A stretch of 64,000 bases of DNA from Oscillospiraceae bacterium. GTDB lineage: Bacteria > Bacillota > Clostridia > Oscillospirales > Oscillospiraceae. Shown here one piece after another: positions 50,446-57,090 of this stretch. Under the pieces are notes generated by a model, which was not told where the DNA came from, ran no database searches, and saw only the letters and a program-made list of their open reading frames with translations. The stretch spans positions 61,396 through 125,395 of the forward strand of contig CAKASQ030000017.1 of assembly GCA_916988195.3 (NCBI GenBank), read 5' to 3'. Every line of letters begins with the position of its first letter. Within the stretch, counting starts at the first letter, position 1. A program made the translations under genes and the position numbers.

Positions 50446-50701
50446 CGTTCATACCTCCGATATTTTAATAAGAAAGTTCAACCCAAACCCCACGCCCTTT
50501 CCCAGTCTTGGGAAAGGGGGCGGCTCTGGAGGATGTACCCCCGCCGCTTGCCGGGGAAATAGCACAGCCGGGGCAGACCGTCAAGGGCGAGCCGCCGAAA
50601 ACGGCGGTGCGCTGCACCCTTGACGGCCCACTCCCGGCTGTACTAAAAAACAGGCGGCGACGGGGGATATATACCACCAGAGCCTCTGCGCGAGGGCGGG
50701 G
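50446..50701. other. Structured non-coding region with nested cruciform
   Basis: CCGTCAAGGG (50578-50587) pairs with CCCTTGACGG (50617-50626); inside, CCGCCG-aaaa-CGGCGG (50592-50607) and GGTGC/GCACC (50606-50618). The 14-mer CGGTGCGCTGCACC here (50605-50618) also occurs at 18228-18241 in the palindrome cluster beside the relaxase gene. No coding frame supported. An origin of transfer or regulatory RNA is possible. Confidence 0.5.
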
Positions 50702-50726
50702 CTCTCGGGACAAAGTGTCTCGAAGT
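50702..50726. repeat. Dispersed ICE palindrome, copy 12
   Basis: Core GGGACA-AAG-TGTCTC with CGAAGT right flank; directly behind the ParB stop codon. Confidence 0.85.
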
Positions 50727-50728
50727 TG

Positions 50729-52177
50729 TTACTTGTCAAGTTCCTGCTTTTTCGGGGCTTTTGCCAGCTCCGGCGGCTGTTTTTCTTTCCAGTCATCCAG
50801 CAGGGACATAATCTGTTCTTTCATTTCGGCGGGAGTGACCTCCTTGCCAAAATACTTTTCCAGTTCCGCAGTAGAAATAATCACGCCTCGATCCTCCTTT
50901 TTCTGTTCTGATAAGATACCGTCAATGACATCGCCGTTGAGCTTGCCTTCCTTATCCAGCTCCCGGAGCCGTTTGGCCTGGGCCAGCGAGGGCGAAGCCT
51001 GCTCCCCGTCAATGGAAACAGCAATAAGCCTCTGATTTTTCGGTTTGATGTAGGAAAGCTCCACGGCAGGCATGAAGCCCATCTTTTTATCGTCTACCTT
51101 ATCCAGAAGCTCCGGCACAAGGGAGTTGAGCCGCAAGTAGCGCATGACCTTTTTATAGTTCATTTCATGCGCCTCGCCTACAATCTCAACCGAGCGTTTC
51201 CCGACATCGCCTTCCGCAACACCTTTCAGCCGCCCGCCCTGATGCTTGATGTCCTCAACCTCGAGTTCCAGCAGCGCGGCCAATTCGCTGGGGAGCATCC
51301 CGTCACGCTGCTTGTTGCTGTCCTTCATGGCCTGTACCGCTTCGTGGTCGGTCATTTCACGGACGATAAAGGGCATTTCCTCCAGTCCAGCCAGCTCACT
51401 GCCGTGGGTACGGCGATGGCCCGCTACAATTTCATAGCCGTTTCCATCTTTCTCCGGGCGGGCAAGACCGGGAACCATTACACCGTTTACGCGGATAGAA
51501 GCAACGATTTCCTGCATCTTCGCATCGTCCCGTACCTTAAAGGGGTGCGGACGGAATGTGTGAAACGGATGAACCTCGGAAAGTTTCAGATAAACCAGCT
51601 TGCCTTCCTCAACCGGGCGGGGCGGTGTAGTCGGCTCGGGAGCCGTCTGTTCCACAGCAGCAGTTTCCTTCAGTGCCGTATCCTGTGCGGGCTTAATGGG
51701 CTCCTTGGCATCCGGGGCCTTTCCATCGCTTCGGGACACTTTGTCTCGTTTGGACGGCTTGGGCTTGTCAGGGGCCGCCTTATCCGCCTTGGGTGGGCGG
51801 CCCTTGCGAGCCCCAGCCGATTTCTCCGCTTTCTGATTTTCAGTCGCAGCCTTTTCCGCTTTCGGCGGACGGCCACGGCGCGGCTTTTTCGGTTCCTCCG
51901 TATTGGCGGGCTGTGGTGTTTCTCCGGGGGCTGCCGCCTCTGGCGTTTCGGGGGTTTCCGACTTTTCAACTTCGGCGCGGGCGTTCTGCCTCTTTTCCGC
52001 CATAAGTTCATTGATTTTGTCAAAGGACACAACCACATCGCCGGACTCAGGTATGGCAGGCCCGGTCTGTTCCTGCTGGGGCTCAGACGCTGCGGCCTGT
52101 TCGGGTGTGGTGATAGGCTCGGCGGCCGCCGGGGAAATATTCTCCGCAGGGCCAGTATTCAATTTTTCATCGGCCAT
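50729..52177 (-). CDS. ParB-family DNA-binding protein with AT-hook-like N terminus
   Basis: 482 residues. The first ~200 are Ala/Pro/Glu/Lys-rich and disordered, with two AT-hook-like motifs (PRRGRPPKAEK and ARKGRPPKADK). The ParB/sulfiredoxin domain follows (VYLKLSEVHPFHTFRPHPF, IRVNGVMVPGLARP, then the ParB box YEIVAGHRRTHGSELAGL), then the KorB/ParB HTH region (LPSELAALLELEVEDIKHQG, NYKKVMRYLRLNSLVPELLD). No ParA gene is present. Palindrome copy 13 lies in its own linker and is read KRDKVSRSDG. It is a candidate reader of the dispersed sites, by analogy with KorB of IncP plasmids. Confidence 0.85.
   Translation of the reverse strand: MADEKLNTGPAENISPAAAEPITTPEQAAASEPQQEQTGPAIPESGDVVVSFDKINELMAEKRQNARAEVEKSETPETPEAAAPGETPQPANTEEPKKPRRGRPPKAEKAATENQKAEKSAGARKGRPPKADKAAPDKPKPSKRDKVSRSDGKAPDAKEPIKPAQDTALKETAAVEQTAPEPTTPPRPVEEGKLVYLKLSEVHPFHTFRPHPFKVRDDAKMQEIVASIRVNGVMVPGLARPEKDGNGYEIVAGHRRTHGSELAGLEEMPFIVREMTDHEAVQAMKDSNKQRDGMLPSELAALLELEVEDIKHQGGRLKGVAEGDVGKRSVEIVGEAHEMNYKKVMRYLRLNSLVPELLDKVDDKKMGFMPAVELSYIKPKNQRLIAVSIDGEQASPSLAQAKRLRELDKEGKLNGDVIDGILSEQKKEDRGVIISTAELEKYFGKEVTPAEMKEQIMSLLDDWKEKQPPELAKAPKKQELDK
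51728..51752. repeat. Dispersed ICE palindrome, copy 13 (intragenic)
   Basis: Core GGGACA-CTT-TGTCTC with GCTTC left flank and a degenerate right flank; in the disordered linker of the ParB-family gene. Confidence 0.8.
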
Positions 52178-52264
52178 TTACGATTCTCCTTTTCGTTAAA
52201 GTTGCACAAATTTGAACGCTAAAATTTTGTAGTTATTTTTGCGCCTCCTTTCCGTCTATCCACG

Positions 52265-52302
52265 CAAAAAAGCCGCCCGTTTTTCATGCCGGACGGCTTT
52301 TT
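52265..52302. terminator. Hairpin terminator near the ICE right end
   Basis: AAAAAGCCGcCCG and CGGaCGGCTTTTT pair with T/A runs on both sides (bidirectional type). It isolates the ParB gene from the flank; together with 52183-52264 no gene is seen. Confidence 0.7.
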
Positions 52303-52362
52303 GCGTAATGTGATAGATCAAATATTATTTTTTCTGGTTTTTAGGCTCCGAAAAGCCTTGTA

Positions 52363-52393
52363 TTTACAGTGTTCCTAATAGGAAGTAATCATA
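52363..52393. other. ICE right attachment site (attR)
   Basis: Element half TTTACAGTGTTCCTA and chromosome half TAGGaagTAATCATA. See attL: outer arms TATGATTA/TAATCATA are exact inverse matches across the two ends. Confidence 0.65.
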
Positions 52394-52770
52394 GGTTTAT
52401 CCAATATAGGCTTTTCCAATGTTGGGTTATCCAACGCAGGCTTTTCCTGCGTAGGTTCTTCCGGCGTTGGCTCCGCGTGCGGCTGCTCGTAGATCGTGTA
52501 GACGGTTCCGCGCAGGCAGCCGCGCTCATCGCGTTCGCGGCTGCGCTTGATGTAACTGGCACGTTCCAGTTCGCGCACAGCTTCGCGGATGGCGTCGATG
52601 CTCTCTTTGTTGATCTGCGCAAGCCCTTGCAGCGTGTAATCCCAGTCCTCTGGCAGCGACAGCATCTGCGAGAGCAGACCCTTGGCCTTGAGGGACAGCG
52701 CATGGTTGCGGAGATGGTGGTTGGACATGACCGTGTAACCTTTGGTTTTTTCAACACGGAATACAGACAT
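52375..52770 (-). pseudogene. RepA-like replication initiator, C-terminally truncated at the ICE end
   Basis: 132 residues: MSVFRVEKTKGYTVMSNHHL, LSLKAKGLLSQMLSLPEDWD and LAQINKESIDAIREAVRELE, the N-terminal winged-helix of RepA-like proteins of Tn1549-type ICEs, then the first of the usual PTLEKPILDKP repeats. It stops at MITSY exactly inside the attachment site; homologues continue for another ~150 residues. The gene lies outside the ICE dyad ends, so it looks like a scar of an earlier related element. ATG 52770 with GGAGGTC. Confidence 0.7.
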
Positions 52771-52814
52771 TTTTGTGACCTCCTTCGTCTGGGGTTCGGA
52801 ATTTAAGAAAAGAA

Positions 52815-52863
52815 AAAAGCGGCGTTTCAACCCTCTTTTCACGAGAGAGCGAAACGCCGCTTC
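52815..52863. terminator. Strong hairpin upstream of the RepA remnant
   Basis: AAGCGGCGTTTC and GAAACGCCGCTT pair around a ~20 base loop. On the RepA strand it is a leader structure; on the plus strand an end signal. Confidence 0.6.
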
Positions 52864-52980
52864 AGTTTGTATCTTGGTTTGTATTTCAATATTTCGTCAG
52901 ATTGCGAATAGACCGGTACAGTATCTTGTGGTATGATGCCAGCGTTTGTTGTTTGAGCTTTGCAGAGGAGGGCAATCACC

Positions 52981-53247
52981 ATGCAGTACACCGATAACGA
53001 GGCCGCATTGATCGGCGGCCTGATTTCAAACTATTTCTTCCAGCCGTCCGTGGATGCAAAGCTCCGCGAATCCTATCGCCGGGTGCTGCGCCATCTGCAT
53101 GAGAACACACTCTCTGCGTCTGATCTGAGCCGCATTCAGAACGCATTGACCTTCCTGTCGCCACTCTGTCGGGATACCCGCGAAGCCCACAAGGACATGA
53201 TGGGCGTGACATTAAAAACCGATGCTCTGCTGAGAGCCAACCGATAA
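52981..53247 (+). CDS. Small hypothetical protein, 88 aa
   Basis: MQYTDNEAALIGGLISNYFF, SYRRVLRHLHENTLSASDLS and a C-terminal RDTREAHKDMMGVTLKTDAL: soluble, helical, unknown family. AGAGGAGGG precedes ATG 52981, and an extended -10 (TGGTATGAT, near 52929-52937) lies upstream. It sits between the ICE scar and tRNA-Ala, so it may be island cargo. Confidence 0.6.
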   Translation: MQYTDNEAALIGGLISNYFFQPSVDAKLRESYRRVLRHLHENTLSASDLSRIQNALTFLSPLCRDTREAHKDMMGVTLKTDALLRANR

Positions 53248-53660
53248 GCGACCACCCGCTGCGCTGGCAGCGGGTGCTTTGCTTTCTCGCGTCCCAGCAT
53301 CGCCAATACGCCGTGGTTTCGTCCTGAAGTGGGATGGGGCTTGCCTGCAGCCTTAACGTCTGAAATGCCGCACAGCGGGCTAACGCGCCGGCATCTGTGC
53401 TTGGAGTGCGTATTCGGCATAACCAACAAAAACGCCGGTCGAAATTCTACACTTTGCCGAGAGCAAAATAGAGCCGCTTTCCCGAAAAATTCTCGGAAAA
53501 GCGGCTCGAAATGCCTTGGATAAAGGTACAGGTCCATCAAATTTGCCAAAGTCCATTTTGGCATCTTTTTGTCACGCCTCTAAAAATGGGCGCAAAAAAG
53601 CCCAGAAGTCGTTGAAACTTCTAGGCTTTTCGCGCTGATATCTTTTTTGGTTCAGCTTGA
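53248..53660. other. Intergenic region with two hairpins
   Basis: GAGCCGCTTT/AAAAGCGGCTC (53470-53508) may end the small upstream gene. AAAAGCCtAGAAGT/ACTTCTgGGCTTTTTT, read on the minus strand (53598-53631), is a good terminator for the tRNA gene. No supported coding frame; a 142-residue antisense frame here lacks a ribosome site. Confidence 0.6.
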
Positions 53661-53736
53661 TGGTGGACCTGAAGAGACTCGAACTCTCGACCTCTCGGAT
53701 GCGAACCGAACGCTCTCCCAGCTGAGCTACAGGCCC
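53661..53736 (-). tRNA. tRNA-Ala(CGC)
   Basis: 76 nt with encoded CCA. Acceptor stem GGGCCTG/CAGGTCC contains the G3:U70 alanine identity pair; D-arm GCTCAGCTGGGAGAGC; anticodon loop TTCGCAT (anticodon CGC, codon GCG); T-arm GAGAGTTCGAGTCTC. A terminator follows at 53598-53631. Confidence 0.95.
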
Positions 53737-53780
53737 TTATTGACTTTTTTGGCGGCATAGATGCGAACCATCTGCCGGAC

Positions 53781-53953
53781 GCTTGCGCTACATCCCCAAA
53801 TTTGGGGGCATAGAATTGAACCGTTCGCTCTCCCAGCTGAGCTACAGGCCCATTTTTATGAACTTTTTGAGGGTGAGCCGCGTGGCTCCCGCATGAGATA
53901 CAACACGATAGCTAAAACCGCGCCGCTTGCGCTCCCAGCTGAGCTACAGGCCC
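53781..53953 (-). repeat. Array of degenerate tRNA-Ala fragments
   Basis: The tRNA 5' part GGGCCTGTAGCTCAGCTGGG recurs at 53826-53851 (26 bp through the D-arm) and 53931-53953 (23 bp). The first is followed on the minus strand by GGTTCAATTCTATGCCCCC, a T-arm-like end, so it is a collapsed tRNA without anticodon arm. A weaker GGGGATGTAGCGCAAGC (53781-53797) lies between it and the intact gene. Confidence 0.65.
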
Positions 53954-54106
53954 ATATTCTTTTTGACGAGACCGCCTCGCTCAAAAGCATATTTATTATA
54001 GCGACAAGGCGCACGTTTGTCAAGTGTGAAGTTTGAGAGCATTGCTTCTCTTGCAATTTTTCTTTGCGGCTGGTATGATGAAGAAAAGAAACGGGGAGGT
54101 GGGCGT

Positions 54107-54886
54107 ATGGAGGAGCTTTTGCAAGCGCAGCTGGACGCGCAGCGCGCGGGAGAACCATATGCGGTCGTAACCATTGCGGAGGCGTCGGGCAGTGTGCCGC
54201 GCAAAAACGGAAAGATGCTCGTGTTTTCCGACGGTCGCACGCTCGGAACCGTCGGCGGAGGGCCTGCCGAGCGGATGGCAAAGCGGGACGCGCTGTCCGC
54301 GATGGATGCGGGGGAAAACCGGTTCTTACGCTACGACTTCCCGTCTCTGGACGGCTCGTCGTGCTCCGGCCGGTTAAGCGTCCTCATTGAGGTCTTGCTG
54401 CCAAAGCCGCTGCTTGTCGTCTTCGGCGGCGGGCACGTGGGAACAAGTTTGCTGCGCCTTGCGAAGCCGACGGGCTTTCGCGCATTATTGTTCGATGACC
54501 GCGCAGAAGACCAGATTCCGGAGGCTGTTTCTCTTGCCGATCGCTTTGTCCGCGTAGAACATATCGAACACGACATTCTGACTGCCGAACTTCCGGCAGG
54601 CGCGTTCTTCGTGCTCTGCGGGCATGACCACGCGGTAGACGGCGAGGCGCTGGCCGCGGCGCTGCAAAAATCGCCCCGCTATATCGGCATGCTCGCCAGC
54701 CGCCGGAAGATCCAGTCGCTGTTTGCCAAGCTCAAAGAACGCGGCGTGACGCAGGAAGCGCTGGACTTTGTCCACACGCCGATCGGGCTGGACCTCGGCG
54801 GAGAAACGCCGCAGGAGCTGGCGGTCGGGATTCTGGCGCAGCTTCTGCTCGTCAAAAACGGGAAGGACAGCCGCGTCCGGCTTTAA
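54107..54886 (+). CDS. XdhC/CoxI-family protein
   Basis: 259 residues. N-terminal XdhC domain with ASGSVPRKNGKMLVFSDGRT and LGTVGGGPAE; C-terminal Rossmann domain with LVVFGGGHVGTSLLRLA (~107-123), FFVLCGHDHAVDGEAL and YIGMLASRRKIQSLF. XdhC proteins insert or protect the molybdenum cofactor of xanthine dehydrogenase-type hydroxylases. ATG 54107 has GGGGAGGT. Together with the 8-oxoguanine deaminase-type gene downstream and YedF to the left, it points to purine/molybdenum-hydroxylase metabolism. Confidence 0.85.
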   Translation: MEELLQAQLDAQRAGEPYAVVTIAEASGSVPRKNGKMLVFSDGRTLGTVGGGPAERMAKRDALSAMDAGENRFLRYDFPSLDGSSCSGRLSVLIEVLLPKPLLVVFGGGHVGTSLLRLAKPTGFRALLFDDRAEDQIPEAVSLADRFVRVEHIEHDILTAELPAGAFFVLCGHDHAVDGEALAAALQKSPRYIGMLASRRKIQSLFAKLKERGVTQEALDFVHTPIGLDLGGETPQELAVGILAQLLLVKNGKDSRVRL

Positions 54887-54896
54887 ACCGCATACA

Positions 54897-54936
54897 AAAA
54901 CCCGCCGAAGAAGCACATCTCCGGCGGGCTGTTTTT
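54897..54936. terminator. Bidirectional terminator between xdhC and hslO
   Basis: CCCGCCG (54901-54907) pairs with CGGCGGG (54922-54928), with A and T runs on either side; serves both convergent genes. Confidence 0.8.
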
Positions 54937-55813
54937 ATAACTCCTTGAGAATGTCCGCAATGTCCTCGGGCGTATAGTGGTAAATTTCGTCGCAGAACTG
55001 GCAATCGATATCGATGGGCTTTCCTTCGTCCACGATGTCCTGAAGCTCTTTTCTGCCGAGGCTGATGAGCGTCCGGGTCACGCGCTCGCGGCTGCAATAG
55101 CAGCGGTACTCAACCGGCGTTTGCTCGAGAATTTCAAGCTCAAATTCGGACAAAACCGTCTCTAAAAGGCCCTTGCCGTCCATGCCCTCGTCGAGAAGTT
55201 TACTGACCGCGCCGGCCTTTTGAATTCCGGCCTCGATTTTGTCGATCATGTCGTCGGTCGCGCCGGGCATGAGCTGGATGAGATAGCCGCCCGCGGCGCG
55301 CACGCTCTGGTCGGTGTCGATGAGCACGCCCAGCGCGCAGGCTGTCGGGATCTGCTCGCTCTGGACAAAATACTGCGTGATATCCTCGGCAATCTCGCCC
55401 GAAACGAGCTCGACGCTTCCTACATACGGCTCTTTCATCCGAAGGTCCCGGATGACGGTGAGCATGCCGTCATTGCCAACGGCTGCGCCCACATCGAGCT
55501 TTCCTCGGTGCTTTTCAAGAAGGCTGATCTGCGGGTTATCGACATAGCCGCGCACGTTGCCCTCTGCGTCGGAGACGGCCAGAAGCGTTCCCAAGGGGCC
55601 GCCGCCCTTTATCTGCAGGGTGATCGAGCCGTCTTCCGTTTTCTGCATATTGCCCATCATGGAAGCCGCGCTCAGGAGCCTCCCGAGCGCTGCCGTTGCC
55701 GTGGGAAGCAGCTTATGAATCTGCCGCGCGCGCTCGACGATACCGGCAGAGGTGATCGCAACGGCGTTCACAAGGCCGTCTTTTGTCATCGCGCGGGTAA
55801 TCTGATCTTGCAT
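54935..55813 (-). CDS. hslO: Hsp33 redox-regulated chaperonin
   Basis: 292 residues. N-terminal MQDQITRAMTKDGLVNAVAI, LLSAASMMGNMQKTEDGSIT and GYVDNPQISLLEK, and the C-terminal zinc switch with cysteines in YRCYCSRERV (CxC) and DCQFCDEIYHY (CxxC). All four redox cysteines are present. It is inactive when reduced and zinc-bound and becomes a holdase on oxidation. ATG 55813 with GAAAGGAT; 5 bp behind the methyltransferase gene. Confidence 0.95.
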   Translation of the reverse strand: MQDQITRAMTKDGLVNAVAITSAGIVERARQIHKLLPTATAALGRLLSAASMMGNMQKTEDGSITLQIKGGGPLGTLLAVSDAEGNVRGYVDNPQISLLEKHRGKLDVGAAVGNDGMLTVIRDLRMKEPYVGSVELVSGEIAEDITQYFVQSEQIPTACALGVLIDTDQSVRAAGGYLIQLMPGATDDMIDKIEAGIQKAGAVSKLLDEGMDGKGLLETVLSEFELEILEQTPVEYRCYCSRERVTRTLISLGRKELQDIVDEGKPIDIDCQFCDEIYHYTPEDIADILKEL

Positions 55814-55817
55814 AATT

Positions 55818-56564
55818 CTATCCTTTCTTCGCTGCGAAAAAAATGCGCAGCTCGTCCGCTTCCGGCGCTTCCGGCCGGAGATTTGCGAACCGCTCGACCT
55901 GCGCAAAGCCGGCGTCCGTGAGCCACTGAGAAAGCTCCTCCGGCGTGTAGGCCCGCTCTACGTGCTCTTCGAACGATCGCTCCCACAAGCCGTCATTCGC
56001 CTGCTGGAACAAATCCATTCCATACCGGCAGAGGCTGTGACGCTTATCATAGACCGCGCGCCAGACGCAGTAGCTGTCCTCCGTTTCGTCGAGAAACACT
56101 TGCCCGTCAAGGCCTTCGAGCTTATAGGGCGTGTTGATATCGAACACAAAAAGCCCGCCCGGGCGGAGGCTTTCATAGACGCGCCGGAATGCCTTTTGCA
56201 CGTCCTGCGGCTTTGTCACGTAGTTGATGCTGTCGAGCGCGCAGACGCACGCATCTACCGGCTCGGGAATTTTGAGCCGCTGCATCGGCTGCGCAACAAA
56301 AAAGGGCTGGTTTTCTTCCAGCTCCATCGCCTTTTCCGCCGCCACGGTCAGCATTTCCTCCGACCGGTCGACGCCCAGCACCCTGTAGCCATGCTTTGCC
56401 AGCAGCACGGAAAGCGAGCCCGTGCCGCAGGCCAGATCGAGAACAGTCGTGGCCGTTACCCCATGGCGGCGCAGAAGCGTCTTAAAAAAGCGCAGATATT
56501 TCTCGTACGGAATGTCGCGCGTGAGCCCGTCGTAGGATGCGGCCAGCGCCTCGTAGCAGCTCAC
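55818..56564 (-). CDS. Class I SAM-dependent methyltransferase
   Basis: 248 residues. SAM motif I VLDLACGTGSLSVLLAKHG (~42-60), acidic loop LGVDRSEEML, motif DACVCALDSINYV and LRPGGLFVFDIN. Small-molecule or unknown substrate; resembles YqeM/Cfa-like clostridial methyltransferases. ATG overlaps the yerC-like stop by 4 bp, and hslO follows by 5 bp: a three-gene operon. Confidence 0.85.
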   Translation of the reverse strand: MSCYEALAASYDGLTRDIPYEKYLRFFKTLLRRHGVTATTVLDLACGTGSLSVLLAKHGYRVLGVDRSEEMLTVAAEKAMELEENQPFFVAQPMQRLKIPEPVDACVCALDSINYVTKPQDVQKAFRRVYESLRPGGLFVFDINTPYKLEGLDGQVFLDETEDSYCVWRAVYDKRHSLCRYGMDLFQQANDGLWERSFEEHVERAYTPEELSQWLTDAGFAQVERFANLRPEAPEADELRIFFAAKKG

Positions 56565-56872
56565 GGCGTTTCCTCCGCATCCTCATCCTTCAGACGCGCA
56601 AAAATCTCGCGGTAAGCGCCGGTACCATAGTTGAGGCTGCGGTTGACGCGGCTGATGGTTGCGCTCGACGCGCCGGTCTTTTCCAGAATGTCGTTATAGA
56701 TCAATCCGTCGTTTAAAAGCTTTGCCACCTCAAAGCGCTGCTCCATGGCCTTGAGCTCGGGGACGGTGCACAGATCGGCAAAAAAGTCATAGCACTCCTC
56801 TACACTGTCCAGCTTTAAAATGGCTTTGTACAGCTCGCTCCCCGGATCGGACTGCTTGTTTCGGTTATTCAA
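56561..56872 (-). CDS. YerC/YecD TrpR-related regulator
   Basis: 103 residues. SVEECYDFFADLCTVPELKA, MEQRFEVAKLLNDGLIYNDI and the TrpR-like helix-turn-helix ILEKTGASSATISRVNRSLN followed by GTGAY. YerC/YecD family, all-helical DNA-binding dimer; regulon unknown in most Firmicutes. First in the operon with the methyltransferase and hslO. Good match in length. Confidence 0.88.
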   Translation of the reverse strand: MNNRNKQSDPGSELYKAILKLDSVEECYDFFADLCTVPELKAMEQRFEVAKLLNDGLIYNDILEKTGASSATISRVNRSLNYGTGAYREIFARLKDEDAEETP

Positions 56873-57090
56873 GTCGCAGGACTCCTTTTCATATCTTTTC
56901 GTTCCTCCATTTTAGCATACTAAACCATAAAAGTAAAGTGCTTTTCTGCTTCAGAGCAAAAAAGTGTCCCGCGCTGGCGTACAGTTTGGGCCTTCCGCAT
57001 CCGTTGGACGCCGCATTTCTTTGCGCGCTTGCATTTCCCGCCGCATCCGGTATAATAAATGTGTATATTCGATCGACAGGGGGCGCAGCC

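Larger units (their letters stand above)
11048..52378. mobile_element. Tn1549-like integrative conjugative element with serine recombinase
   Basis: The boundaries come from paired dyad half-sites at 11035-11066 and 52363-52393. Between them lie a large serine recombinase at the left end, a relaxase with MobC, a Tn1549-type secretion gene set (PcfB, VirD4, Maff2, VirB6-like, PrgI, VirB4, NlpC/P60), ArdA and a ParB-family protein. All transfer genes read leftward. The element carries a nested IME (33683-47930) inside virD4 and an IS110-family copy between prgI and a methyltransferase gene. No antibiotic-resistance gene was seen. RepA and ParA, expected in this family at the right end, are absent from inside the element. 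Confidence 0.8.

Noticed and set aside
53136..53564. 142-codon minus-strand frame
   Set aside because: Covers a terminator hairpin and overlaps the small plus-strand gene; no ribosome site, biased composition.
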